Source: Branchiostoma floridae (Eukaryota > Chordata > Leptocardii > Amphioxiformes > Branchiostomatidae). From it: a stretch of DNA of 64,000 bases. The stretch is from NCBI RefSeq assembly GCF_000003815.2, contig NC_049979.1, positions 32,320,500-32,384,499 of the forward strand, in the 5' to 3' direction. Below the pieces are notes generated by a model, which saw only the letters and a list, made by a program, of their open reading frames with translations, had not been told where the DNA came from and ran no database searches. Positions within the stretch are counted from its first letter, which is position 1. Every line of letters starts with the position of its first letter. The translations under genes and the position numbers were made by a program. Below, piece by piece: positions 20,290 to 32,900 of the stretch.

Positions 20290-20885
20290 TAAATAAAAAA
20301 ATGTTATGTAGCATATCTTTCATAATTATATATGCAAAAAAATGATAATTAAATGACGTCATCAGCCAAAAAATCACGATGGCTGACCATTTTGCCAGAT
20401 CACGAATAACAACCTAATTATCCCTTACAACTATTAACTACCTGGTATTTTTTCATCAAAAACAATCTAAATGAAAGTATTTAGTCTGTTCCCATTGCCT
20501 TTTGTGATTATTCGTTGCAGAAAAAAAGTATTTAAAAAAATCAAGGCGGTGGATATAATATGGCGGAGCCAAACTGTATCTAAGATGTGCATGAAGTAAT
20601 TTTATTAGCGACACAAGTCGTAACAAACATTATCATTCTGTTATCTGCACTTGCTGTTACATTTTTCACGGAGCACAACTTGAAGTTGAATACACTTATT
20701 TCATGGGTTCCGGGTCCGGCCAATACAATCAATTTGATGACGTCATAATTACGTCTCATGACGTCATCGTAACGACAAACGTCCTACACAGGTCAAAAAT
20801 GATATCTATATCATTTCCTTAAAAATTGATAACCCATCGTCACGTCTTTCAAGAGTTATAGGACTTAGAAGTGGAGGGCCTCAAA
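20290..20885 (+). mobile_element. Family A TTAA element, copy 6 (both ends missing)
   Basis: It matches the interior of 12187-13138: 'gcatatctttcataattatata', GATGGCTGACC, the 'cctggtattttttcatc' stretch, 'gggtccggccaat', and 'ttagaagtggagggcctcaa' at the end. Neither terminal repeat is present, so it is a truncated copy embedded in the 78-bp satellite. Confidence 0.7.
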
Positions 20886-22915
20886 AAGAAGATTATCTCT
20901 AAACATTGCATTATATGTCTTACAGACACGGCTTTTACAAAAATACTGGTTTTAAGGAAAAAAGGAGGATTTAAACCTTGTTTAAACGAAACATTAGACT
21001 TTTAATCTTACATACAAGGGTTTTAAAAACCACACAGGTTGCGAGAAAAAAAAAGGAAGATTTTTAACATTGCACTTATAATCTTATAGACACGGCTATA
21101 GCAAACACACATGATTAAAGAGAACAACACTGGGTTTTCTTTCAACTATACATTTTCCATCTTACTGACAGGGATATTACAAACACTGTGATTCAGAGAA
21201 AAAAAGGATTTTCTCCAAACACTACACTTAATATTTTACAGACATGACTATAACAAACAAACAGTCTCGGAGAAAAAAATGAGGATTTTCTCCGAAGATT
21301 ACAATGTACACTTTTAAACACGGCCATTACAAACCCACAGGCTCGGAGAAAAATATGATTTTTCTGAAATCCTTGTACTTTACATCTCGCAGACACGCCT
21401 TTTACCTACATATAGGTTTTGAAAAAGACCCGAAGGAATTTCTCCAAATCATAAATTTTACATATTACAGACACAGCTATTACAAACACAGTTTATGAGA
21501 GAAAAAACGGAGGATTTTGTCAAAACAATACACTTAACATTTTACAGACACAGCTGTTACAAACACATAGACTGGAAGAAAAAACAAAAGATTTTCTCCA
21601 AACATTGCAATTGACATCTTACAGACACGGCTATTGCAAACACACAGGACTCAAGAAGAAAACGGAGGTTTTAATCGAAACGTTAGACTTAAAATCTTAC
21701 AGATGCGTCTTTTATAAACACACAGGTTCCGAGTTTTTTTTCCAAACCTTACACTATACCTTTCAGATACGGCTCTTAAAAACACACGGGTCCAAAAAGA
21801 AAAATAGAGGATTTCTCCAAACTTTACTATTCTGATCTTACGTTCACGGCTAAAAGAAACAGACGATATTCTCAAGACATTACATTTTACATCTTAAGGA
21901 CACGCTTTTATAATCACACAAGTTTCGGGGGGGAAAAGGGAGTTTATCCAAGCCTTACACTTTACATCGTACAGACACGGATTTTGCATACACGCAGCTT
22001 CTGGGGAAAAAAGGATTTTCTTCAAACCCTACAATGTTTAGATACGGCTATTACAAACAAAGCGGCTTTAAAAAATACGATTTTCCTTTGTATCTCAAAG
22101 AACACGGCTATTACTCACACAAAGGTTTTCAGAAAAAAAAAACAGGATTTAATCCAAACTTAACATTTTACATCTTACATTCACAGCTATTATAAACACA
22201 CAGGTGCCGAGAGAAAAAAAAAAATGATTTTTTACAAACTTTGCACATAGCATCTTAAAGACTCGGCTATTACAAACACACAGATTTTGAGAAAAAAACA
22301 CGGATTTAAACCAAACGTTAGACTTTTAATCTTACAGACACGAATATTAATAAGACACAGTTTCCGAAAAAAACGGAGGATTTTGTTTAAACAATGCACT
22401 TTTAATTTTACTTGTAGGCCTATAACAAACACACAGGATCAAATACAAAACAGAGGACTTTTTCCAAACGTTACACTTTCCATCTTATAGACACGGCTTT
22501 TGCAAACACACCGGCTTTAAGAAAAAAGCAGATAATTTTCTTTAAACCTTGCATTATATATCTTACAGCCACGGAATTCACGAAAAAAAGGTTTTGAGAA
22601 AAACGGAGGATCTGAACCAAATGTAGGACTTTTAATCTTTCAGACAATGGTATTAAAAACCGCTCAGGTTCCAAGAAAAAACGGAGCTTTTTTATTTTTA
22701 TTTTTAACATTGCACTTTTAATCTTACAGACACGTATATACCAAACACACGGGATCAAAAAGAAAACAAAAAACGAGGACTTTTTCCAAACGTTACACTT
22801 TCCATCTTACAGACACGGCTTTTAAAAACACACAGGTTACCAGAAGAAACAGATTATTTTATTTTAACATTGCACTTTAAATATTACAGACAGGGCAATA
22901 ACAAACACACATGAT

Positions 22916-23956
22916 TTGATTCAATTTTATTTATTTTGCACAATCTTTAAAAAAGATAACATAAAACAAACTAGAGTTCGGCGACCTCATACCTCCATGA
23001 AAATTTAGAGCTTTCGTAAATTTCATGCAATTGACCAACACATTAACATAATTTATGTATGGTGCTGTTCATAATTGTCTAACATACACATGTCACAATT
23101 GTAAAATTCCCATTATTGATCATAAAGCGGTTTTGAATTTTTACATGAATTAGGCAAATAAGTTCCTCATTGCCATATTTGGTATCTGCTTATATTCTAC
23201 ATATCATAATTAACATGTGTTACATGTATTGAGGTCCAGTTATTGAAAACAATGGAACTATACAATTTCCTCATTAATTATGCAAATCAAGTCCTCATTT
23301 GCATAAGATGTACATCATTATGAACATCTTTGCCTAAGCTGCCTGCATGCCTAAACTGCAGGCAATCCGTCGTTCCTTTCTGCAGTTATCCTCTTTGGAG
23401 CGTCTTGACAAAAACGCCCCTGCAGTTCCACTATTAAATGTTAGGGGGCTGAAACTTGCCCCACTTTTGCATGACGCTAAAAGCTATCTACCACTTAAAT
23501 GCCACGACCATATCACGTCCGTGACAAGAGATACATTGAAAAAACTGCTATGATAGAATATTCTCATTAATTATGCAAATGTACTCCTATTTTGCATAAT
23601 TAGTATTTTATCTTGTACAACATTGTCTAAGGTACCTACATACCAAAAATCATGAAAATCCGTTGTTCCCTTCTTGAGTTATCCTCGTCAGAAGTTTTTT
23701 TTTACAAAAATGCCCCTGCTATCCCAAAACTAGACGCTAGGAGGCCCAAACTTATGTCATTTCTTCCTGAGCACAAGAGCTGTCTAATACTTAAATATCG
23801 TGACCATAGCATGTTCAGAACACCGAGATAGCAAAACCGGAAGTTGCGCTGAAGTACCAAAGGGGGTTGCTAGGGGGTCCAAAATTTAATCATTTCCAGC
23901 TTTCGTCAGACACTACCAACTCACCAAGTATGAAACCAATCCACGCAACCGTTTTG

Positions 23957-24000
<44 letters not shown>

Positions 24001-24165
24001 GACAAACGGATGAAAGTACATGCAGGGGGGGGGGGGGGCTCGTGGCTAAAACATAGCCTTCCTCCAAAGTAACAAATAACGATACAATCTAACAACTCAT
24101 AAGCTAAATAAACATTGGATAGATTGTAAAAATATACTTTAGACAATAATGTTACCAAAAGAATT
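22916..24165. repeat. Non-coding dispersed repeat with two internal ~289-bp tandem units
   Basis: This is non-satellite sequence starting 'gatttgattcaattttattt' and including 'gttcggcgacctcatacctc'. Two diverged direct units start with 'attaattatgcaaat' at 23273 and 23562. Each continues with 'aatccgt(c/t)gttcc(c)tt', 'gagcgtcttgacaaaaacgc'-like sequence and 'tattaaatgttagggggct'-like sequence. The right end carries a CA microsatellite and a G-run. I recognise the general style as a high-copy non-autonomous repeat but cannot assign a superfamily. Confidence 0.5.
23960..23996. repeat. (AC)n microsatellite
   Basis: About 18 uninterrupted AC dinucleotides, followed by GACAGACAAACGG and shortly afterwards by a G-run of 12 (about 24026-24037). 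Confidence 0.95.
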
Positions 24166-24781
24166 ATTTTTTTAATTTTTTTTTAATTTTTTTTATTTTC
24201 CACATTTTATTCTTCATTCACAATGTTACAATCAATGATACAATGAAGTGTGTAAGTAACCATGGTAACAAACAATAACAAAATAGATTACGTCAAATAT
24301 ACACATATATATAACGAGCTATTATATTTTACAACATGTCCCCTGACTTCAGTACTACACTAGTACTGTCTGAAAAAAGTATGAACGTTGGCACTAAAGA
24401 ACTTAGCTCCTCTCCCTTTATAAAATGCAACAAGTAAGTGCTCACGAAGGGAGAACAAAAGTATTAAATGGCAAGCATCGAAATACAAATAAAAAGCGGA
24501 TACATCTGCATCTCAACAGTACTAGTCATATTGCCAGCTTGTGGGCAAGACAGCAATTACTCAAGACTTTGTTCTTCTTATTTCATACTATATATGTTCA
24601 GAAACATGGATATTTCAATTTATGTACGACATTAACTTCAGGTCTGTCAAAAATGTTTGAAATATGTTGCTGTATAACTCTGTATTAGTATCTATATGTC
24701 TCAACCACTGTTTAAAAATAAAGAACTTTGCAATCGAGATTATCCTGTTAACAGACCCTATATTACTGATTCCCAAGAAAT

Positions 24782-25028
24782 NNNNNNNNNNNNNNNNNNN
24801 NNNNNNNNNNNNNNNNNNNNNNNNNNNNNNNNNNNNNNNNNNNNNNNNNNNNNNNNNNNNNNNNNNNNNNNNNNNNNNNNNNNNNNNNNNNNNNNNNNNN
24901 NNNNNNNNNNNNNNNNNNNNNNNNNNNNNNNNNNNNNNNNNNNNNNNNNNNNNNNNNNNNNNNNNNNNNNNNNNNNNNNNNNNNNNNNNNNNNNNNNNNN
25001 NNNNNNNNNNNNNNNNNNNNNNNNNNNN
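24782..25028. other. Assembly gap (N run)
   Basis: 247 undetermined bases within the 3' untranslated region of the minus-strand retrotransposon. Confidence 1.
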
Positions 25029-25446
25029 TTCTCTTTAATGTTAACAATTAAATTTTTCCAAATTAACTTCTTATCTAAAATTGTAACATCAAGTAGCTCA
25101 ATCCACTCATCAATACATTTACTTTCTATAACATTCTGTGATTTTATCTGGTTATAAAGACTCCTAGAGGTGAGTTTGTCTAGGGGAACAAATACAGTCT
25201 TCAAAATTCCAAGCTGATACCAAAAGAATTATGTCAATTAACAAAATGGAAGGGAATCATAGTTAGTTCAATAATTTATAACTAAGGCAATATCAAAACG
25301 GCGAAATGAATGAAATGATATAATAAGTATATAACATTGTAAGAAACGTAACAATTAAAATGTTGAAATAGAGGAACAATGAATAGGAGATTAGTTAAAT
25401 GTTTGATTATTTGATAATGACTTTTTAACAGGTTTTTAAAAATTAG

Positions 25447-25800
25447 TTATGAATGACAAAGATGTAAGGTTACACTTAAAGGATTCCAAATTTGAGGACG
25501 CCTGAACAGTATGGAAAACTTTCTTTGTTGTGTTTTTACTTGTATCTGTCTTAACTTTATGGTATTGTAATGATTGTGGTCTGAAATGTGATAGAAAAGG
25601 TTCTGGAATTGCTTAGGTATACAATAACTATTAATTTTTTTGTGAACTAAAAGGCAATTTTGTAGTTTATTTATATCATATATAGTTATTAATTTTAGGT
25701 TACGGAGCAAAGATGCAGAAAGGAATGTATACGAAACATTTGAGACTATTCGGACGAAGCGTTTCTGCAGAAGATGTTACAATATCTTACAATATGCAAG
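25447..25800 (-). pseudogene. C-terminal fragment of a non-LTR reverse-transcriptase polyprotein
   Basis: The minus-strand frame reads LQKRFVRIVSNVSYTFLSAS, then LRNLKLITIYDINKLQNCLL, HNHYNTIKLRQ and KFSILFRRPQIWNPLS, ending at a stop near 25447. The QKR-x-R-I, I-YDINKLQ and P-x-x-WN-PLS landmarks are the usual C-terminal region downstream of the reverse transcriptase in CR1-, RTE-X- and I-type elements. The catalytic domain itself is absent. The fragment is open but has no start of its own; it is a 5'-truncated remnant. Confidence 0.7.
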
Positions 25801-25802
25801 AT

Positions 25803-26365
25803 AAAGATATAGTAAACAACAGGATCAAAGACAACAGCAGAGGGTTTTCTCAAAATTGTACATTTTCCATCTTAAAAAACGGATATTACAAACACACAGA
25901 TCCGAGATTTCAAAAAAAAAGATTTTCTCAAAACACTACACATAACATTTTACGGACACGGCTATGACAAACACACAGACTCGGGAAAAAAAAGTTTCTT
26001 TAAAGCTTACAATTTACAATTTTAGACAGGGTTATTACAGACCTACAGCCTCGGAGAAAAAAAGAGGATTTTCTCCAAACCCAGCACTTTACAGCTCGCA
26101 GACACGGCTTTTACCTACAAATAGGTTCCGAACAAGACCCGTAACATTGTCTCTAAAGCATACATTTTACATCAAACAGACATAATGTTGCAGACACACA
26201 GTTTATGAAAGAAAAAAGGATGATTTTGTCCAAACACAACACTTAACATTTTACGGACACGGCTATTACAAACACTAAGGCTGAGAGAAAAACAGGGGAT
26301 TCTTTCCAAACTTTGCACTTAATATATTACAGAGACGGTTCTTACAAACACGCATGTTCCGAGAA
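25803..26365 (+). repeat. 78-bp satellite, second segment
   Basis: Same unit as 15917-22915 ('ttacggacacggctatgacaa', 'ggattttctccaaacc'), about seven diverged copies. It resumes after the 22916-25802 block and stops where a reverse-transcriptase fragment begins. Confidence 0.8.
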
Positions 26366-26548
26366 ACAAACTACATCCCTGTGTCGCTGACATGCGTGGC
26401 CTGCAAGTTGATGGAACATATAGTGGTTGCTTACACCATGCAACATTTTGAATCTAACGATATTTCGAATGACAACCAACATGGTTTTAGGAGAGGTCGC
26501 TCCTGTGAAACACAACTCCTTGACTTTGTTGAAGAGCTGACAACATAT
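26366..26548 (+). pseudogene. Reverse-transcriptase fingers fragment (non-LTR), cut by a gap
   Basis: The plus-strand frame reads NYIPVSLTCVACKLMEHIVV, then HGFRRGRSCETQLLDFVEEL. The RPVSLT-like motif followed by QHGFRRGRSCETQLL is the classic fingers-domain signature of CR1/Jockey-type reverse transcriptases. It starts abruptly from 78-bp satellite sequence and ends at the N-run 26549-26648, so the palm domain is not seen. After the gap the sequence is 216-bp satellite. It is on the opposite strand to the 25447-25800 fragment and belongs to a different element copy. Confidence 0.75.
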
Positions 26549-26648
26549 NNNNNNNNNNNNNNNNNNNNNNNNNNNNNNNNNNNNNNNNNNNNNNNNNNNN
26601 NNNNNNNNNNNNNNNNNNNNNNNNNNNNNNNNNNNNNNNNNNNNNNNN

Positions 26649-26993
26649 GATCCTTCTCGAGATATTCTTGAGGATATGGGCTATGTTAAGGCGCAACCGG
26701 TAGCTCCTTTTTTTGAAACACCGCCTATCACGGCATCGGGTAGGGTGATGACTTCAGACTGCGATTGTAGCTTGGGGCTTAAGTTCCGGCCTGGCATCTT
26801 TGAAAAGGTCCCTTGGTAAGAAATCGAAAGATCAAAACCCCAGTCCAATCAGATACATCCTTCTCGAGATATTCTAAACTATACGGGCTCTGTTTAGGGG
26901 CAACCGGTAGCTCCTTTTTTTGAAACACCGCCTGTCATGGCACCAGGTAGGGTGATGACATAATAACGCGATTGTAGCTAAGGCTTCAAGTTC
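26649..26993 (-). repeat. Inverted, diverged satellite units at the left edge of the array
   Basis: The sequence 'ccttctcgagatattcttgag', 'gcgcaaccggtagc' and 'cgattgtagctaaggcttca' is the reverse complement of the satellite unit. About one and two-thirds units run in this direction until 26993, and the forward array starts at 26994 ('agagcccgtatgctc'). These copies differ from the forward consensus far more than the forward copies differ among themselves. Confidence 0.85.
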
Positions 26994-29900
26994 AGAGCCC
27001 GTATGCTCAAGAATATCTCGAGAAGGAAGTATCCCAACATTTTGCGGTTTCCACCTTTCGATTCCTTGCTAAGGGACCTTTTCAACCATACCAAGAGTGC
27101 CAAGCCGGAACTTGAAGCCTAAGCTACAATCGCGTCATTAAGTCACACCCCTACCCGGGGCCGGGACAGGCGGTGCTTAAAAAATGGTGCTAGAGGTTGC
27201 GCCTAAACAGGGCCCGTATGCTCAAGAATATCTCGAGAAGGAAGTATCCCAACATTTTGCGGTTTTCACCTTTCGATTCCTTGCTACGGGACCTTTCCAA
27301 CCATACCAAGTGTGCCAAGCCGGAACTTGAAGCCTAAGCTACAATCGCGTCATTAAGTCACACCCCTACCCGGGGCCGGGACAGGCGGTGCTTAAAAAAT
27401 GGTGCTAGAGGTTGCGCCTACACCGGGCCCGTATGGTAAAGAATATCTCGAGAAGGAAGTATCCCAACATTTTGCGGTTTTCACCTTTCGATTCCTTGCT
27501 AAGGGACCTTTCCAACCATACCAAGTGTGCCAAGCCGGAACTTGAAGCCTAAGCTACAATCGCGTCATTAAGTCACACCCCTACCCGGGGCCGGGACACG
27601 CGGTGCTTAAAAAAGGTGCTAGCGGTTGGGCCTAAACAGGGCCCGTATGCTCAAGAATATCTCAAGAAGGAAGTATCCCAACATTTTGCGGTTTTCACCT
27701 TTCGACTCCTTGCTAAGGGACCTTTCCAAACATACCAAGTATGCCAAGCCGGAACTTGAAGCCTAAGCTACAATCGCGTCATTAAGTCACACCCCTACCC
27801 GGGGCCGGGACAGGCGGGTTAAGTTGAAAAAAGGTGCTAGCGGTTGCGCCTAAACAGGGCCCGTATGCTCAAGAATATCTCGAGAAGGAAGTATCCCAAC
27901 ATTTTGCGGTTTTCACCTTTCGATTCCTTGCTACGGGACCTTTCCAACCATACCAAGTGTGCCAAGCCGGAACTTGAAGCCTAAGCTACAATTGCGTCAT
28001 AAGTCACACCCCTACCCGGGGCCGGGACAGGCGGTGCTTAAAAAAAGGTGAGAGCGGTTGCGCCTAAACAGGGCCCGTATGCTCAAGAATATCTCGAGAA
28101 GGAAGTATCCCAACATTTTGCGGTTTTCCACCTTTCGATTCCTTGCTAAGGGACCTTTCCAACCATACCAAGTGTGCCAAGCCGGAACTTGAAGTCTAAG
28201 CTACAATCGCGTCATTAAGTCACACCCCTACCCNNNNNNNNNNNNNNNNNNNNNNNNNNNNNNNNNNNNNNNNNNNNNNNNNNNNNNNNNNNNNNNNNNN
28301 NNNNNNNNNNNNNNNNNNNNNNNNNNNNNNNNNNNNNNNNNNNNNNNNNNNNNNNNNNNNNNNNNNNNNNNNNNNNNNNNNNNNNNNNNNNNTGCCAAGC
28401 CGGAACTTGAAACCTAAGCTACAATCGCGTCATTAAGTCACACCACTACCCGGGGCCGGGACAGGCGGCTTAAGTTGAAAAAAGGTGCTAACGGTTGCGC
28501 CTAAACAGGGCCCGTATGCTCAAGAATATCTCGAGAAGGAAGCTTCTTAAGTATCCTAACATTTTGCGGTTTTCACTTTTCAATTCCTTGCTAAGGGACC
28601 TTTCCAACCATACCAAGTGTGCCAAGCCGGAACTTGAAGCCTAAGCTACAATTGCGTCATAACTCACACCCCTACCCGGGGCCGGGACAGGCGGTGCTTA
28701 AAAAAAGGTGAGAGCGGTTGCGCCTAAACAGGGCCCGTATGCTCAAGAATATCTCGAGAAGGAAGTATCCCAACATTTTGCTGTTTTCCACCTTTCGATT
28801 CCTTGCTAAGGGACCTTTCCAACCATACCAAGTGTGCCAAGCCGGAACTTGAAGCCTAAGCTACAATCGCGTCATTAAGTCACACCCCTACCCGGGGCCG
28901 GGACAGGCGGTGCTTAAAAAAAGGTGCTAGCGGTTGCGTCTAAACAGGGCCCGTATGCTCAAGAATATCTCGAGAAGGAAGATTCTTAAGTATCCCAACA
29001 TTTTGCGGTTTTCACTTTTCAATTCCTTGCAAAGGGACCTTTCCAACCATACCAAGTGTGCCAAGCCGGAACTTGAAGCCTAAGCTACAATCGCGTCATT
29101 AAGTCACACCCCTACCCGGGGCCGGGACAGGCGGTGCTTAAAAAAAGGTGCTAGCGGTTGCGCCTAAACAGGGCCCGTATGCTCAAGAATATCTCAAGAA
29201 GGAAGTATCCCAACATTTTGCGGTTTTCACCTTTCGATTCCTTGCTAAGGGACCTTTCCAACCATACCAAGTGTGCCAAGCCGGAACTTGGAACCTAAGC
29301 TACAATCGCGTCATTAACTCACACCCCTACCCGGGGCCGGGACAGGCGGATTTTAAAAAAGGTGCTAGCGGTTGGGCCTAAACAGGGCCCGTATGCTCAA
29401 GAATATCTCAAGAAGGAAGTATCCCAACATTTTGCGGTTTTCACCTTTCGACTCCTTGCTAAGGGACCTTTCCAAACATACCAAGTATGCCAAGCCGGAA
29501 CTTGAAGCCTAAGCTACAATCGCGTCATTAAGTCACACCCCTACCCGGGGCCGGGACAGGCGGGTTAAGTTGAAAAAAGGTGCTAGCGGTTGCGCCTAAA
29601 CAGGGCCCGTATGCTCAAGAATATCTCGAGAAGGAAGTATCCCAACATTTTGCGGTTTTCACCTTTCGATTCCTTGCTACGGGACCTTTCCAACCATACC
29701 AAGTGTGCCAAGCCGGAACTTGAAGCCTAAGCTACAATTGCGTCATAAGTCACACCCCTACCCGGGGCCGGGACAGGCGGTGCTTAAAAAAAGGTGAGAG
29801 CGGTTGCGCCTAAACAGGGCCCGTATGCTCAAGAATATCTCAAGAAGGAAGTATCCAAACATTTTGCGGTTTTCACCTTTCGATTCCTTGCTATAGGACC

Positions 29901-32900
29901 TTTCCAACCATACCAAGTGTGCCAAGCCGGAACTTGAAGCCTAAGCTACAATCGCGTCATTAAGTCACACCACTACCCGGGGCCGGGACAGGCGGTGCTT
30001 AAAAAAGGTGCTAGCGGTTGCGCCTAAACAGGGCCCGTATGCTCAAGAATATCTCGAGAAGGAAGCTTCTTAAGTATCCTAACATTTTGCGGTTTTCACT
30101 TTTCAATTCCTTGCTAAGGGACCTTTCAAACCTTACCAAGTGTGCCAAGCCGGAACTTGAAGCCTAAGCTACAATCGCGTCATTAAGTCACACCCCTACC
30201 CGAGGCCGGGACAGGCGGTGCTTAAAAAAAGGTGCTAGCGGTTTCGCCTAAACAGGGCCCGTATGCTCAAGAATATCTCGAGAAGGAAGTATCCCAACAT
30301 TTTGCGGTTTCCACCTTTCGATTCCTTGCTAAGGGACCTTTCCAACCATACCAAGTGTGCCAAGCCGGAACTTGAAGCCTAAGCTACAATCGCGTCATTA
30401 AGTCACACCCCTACCCGGGGCCGGGACAGGCGGTGCTTAAAAAAAGGTGCTAGCAGTAGCGTCTAAACAGGGCCCGTATGCTCAAGAATATCTCAAGAAG
30501 GAAGTATCCAAACATTTTGCGGTTTTCACCTTTCGGTTCCTTGCTAAGGGACCTTTCCAACCATACCAAGTGTGCCAAGCCGGAACTTGAAGCCTAAGCT
30601 ACAATCGCGTCATAACTCACACCCCTACCCGGGGCCGGGACAGGCGGTGCTTAAAAAAAGGTGAGAGCGGTTGCGCCTAAACAGGGCCCGTATGCTCAAG
30701 AATATCTCGAGAAGGAAGTATCCCAACATTTTGCTGTTTTCCACCTTTCGATTCCTTGCTAAGGGACCTTTCCAACCATACCAAGTGTGCCAAGCCGGAA
30801 CTTGAAGCCTAAGCTACAATCGCGTCATTAAGTCACACCACTACCCGGGGCCGGGACAGGCGGTGCTTAAAAAAGGTGCTAGCGGTTGCGCCTAAACAGG
30901 GCCCGTATGCTCAAGAATATCTCAAGAAGGAAGTATCCCAACATTTTGCGATTTCCACCTTTCGATTCCTTGCTAAGGGACCTTTCCAACCATACCAAGT
31001 GTGCCAAGCCGGAACTTGAAGCCTAAGCTACAATCGCGTCATTAAGTCACACCCCTACCCGGGGCCGGGACAGGCGGTGCTTAAAAAAGGTGCTAGCGGT
31101 TGCGCCTAAACAGGGCCCGTATGCTCAAGAATATCTCGAGAAGGAAGCTTCTTAAGTATCCTAACATTTTCCGGTTTTCACTTTTCAATTCCTTGCTAAG
31201 GGACCTTTCCAACCATACCAAGTGTGCCAAGCCGGAACTTGAAGCCTAAGCTACAATTGCGTCATAAGTCACACCCCTACCCGGGGCCGGGACAGGCGGT
31301 GCTTAAAAAAAGGTGAGAGCGGGTGCGCCTAAACAGGGCCCGTATGCTCAAGAATATCTCGAGAAGGAAGTATCCCAACATTTTGCGGTTTTCACCTTTC
31401 GATTCCTTGCTAAGGGACCTTTCCAACCATACCAAGTGTGCCAAGCCGGAACTTGAAGTCTAAGCTACAATCGCGTCATTAAGTCACACCCCTACCCGGG
31501 GCCGGGACATGCGGCTTAAGTTGAAAAAAGTGTGCTAGCAGTTGCGCCTAAACAGGGCCCGTATGCTCAAGAATATCTCGAGAAGGAAGTATCCCAACAT
31601 TTTGCGGTTTTCACCNNNNNNNNNNNNNNNNNNNNNNNNNNNNNNNNNNNNNNNNNNNNNNNNNNNNNNNNNNNNNNNNNNNNNNNNNNNNNNNNNNNNN
31701 NNNNNNNNNNNNNNNNNGGGCCGGGACAGGCGGCTTAAGTTGAAAAAAGGTGCTAGCGGTTGTGCCTAAACAGGGCCCGTATGATCAAGAATATCTCGAG
31801 AAGGAAGCTTCTTAAGTATCCTAACATTTTGCGGTTTTCACTTTTCAATTCCTTGCTAAGGGACCTTTCCAACCATACCAAGTGTGCCAAGCCGGAACTT
31901 GAAGCCTAAGCTACAATCGCGTCATTAAGTCACACCCCTCCCCGGGGCCGGGACAGGTGGTGCTTAAAAACGGTGCTAGCGGTTGCACCTAAACAGGGCC
32001 CGTATGCTCAGGAATATCTCAAGAAGGAAGTATCCCAACATTTTGCGGTTTCCACCTTTCGATTCCTTGCTAAGGGACCTTTCCAACCATACCAAGTGTG
32101 CCAAGCCGGAACTTGAAGCCTAAGCTACAATCGCGTCATTAAGTCACACCCCTACCCGGGGCCGGGACAGGCGGTGCTTAAAAAAGGTGCTAGCGGTTGC
32201 GCCTAAACAGGGCCCGTATGCTCAAGAATATCTCGAGAAGGAAGCTTCTTAAGTATCCCAACATTTTGCGGTTTTCACTTTTCAATTCCTTGCTAAGGGA
32301 CCTTCCCAACCATACCAAGTGTGCCAAGCCGGAACTTGAAGCCTAAGCTACAATCGCGTCATTAAGTCACACCCCTACCCGGGGCCGGGACAGGCGGTGC
32401 TTAGAAAAGGTGCTAGCGGTTGCGCCTAAACAGGGCCCGTATGCTCAAGAATATCTCGAGAAGGAAGTATCCCAACATTTTGCGGTTTTCACCTTTCGAT
32501 TCCTTGCTAAGGGACCTTTTCAACCATACCAACTGTGCCAAGCCGGAACTTGAAGCCTAAGCTACAATTGCGTCATAAGTCACACCCCTACCCGGGGCCG
32601 GGACAGGCGGTGCTAAAAAAAGGTGAGAGCGGTTGCGCCTAAACAGGGCCCGTATGCTCAAGAATATCTCGAGAAGGAAGGATCCCAACATTTTGCGGTT
32701 TTCACCTTTCGATTCCTTGCTAAGGGACCTTTCCAACCATCCCAAGTGTGCCAAGCCGGAACTTGAAGTCTAAGCTACAATCGCGTCATTAAGTCACACC
32801 CCTACCCGGGGCCGGGACAGGCGGCTTAAGTTGAAAAAAGGTGCTAGCAGTTGCGCCTAAACAGGGCCCGTATGCTCAAGAATATCTCGAGAAGGAAGTA

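Larger units (their letters stand above)
15917..22915 (+). repeat. Diverged 78-bp satellite array (interrupted)
   Basis: The unit is approximately CACGGCTATTACAAACACAC plus AGGTTCCGAGAGAAAAACGG plus AGGATTTTCTCCAAACCTTA plus CACTTTACATCTTACAGA. Satellite segments are 15917-16130, 16724-17233, 18084-18386, 19351-20290 and 20886-22915, about 50 units by length. Copies are well diverged with many small indels. Since 78 bp is 26 codons, some stretches stay open (for example 19340-19624) and translate to repeats of LLQTHRFREKN-like peptide, but stops recur and no gene is supported. The interruptions are TTAA-family elements. Confidence 0.85.
24166..25802 (-). mobile_element. 3' end of a non-LTR retrotransposon, minus strand
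   Basis: The right part (25800-25447) encodes the C-terminus of a reverse-transcriptase polyprotein. The rest to the left is AT-rich 3' untranslated sequence ending, on the minus strand, in an A-rich tail (T-runs at 24166-24200 on the plus strand). An assembly gap (24782-25028) lies inside. The element is 5'-truncated at about 25802, where the 78-bp satellite resumes. Confidence 0.6.

Noticed and set aside
15917-22915. In-frame peptide repeats of 26 residues suggesting a repetitive protein
   Set aside because: The 78-bp period merely preserves frame locally. Indels and stops occur every few units, and there is no start, splice structure or compositional sign of coding.
24664-25204. Long ORFs of 94-153 codons spanning 24782-25028
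   Set aside because: They consist mostly of undetermined bases; the real sequence on either side is AT-rich 3' untranslated retrotransposon DNA.
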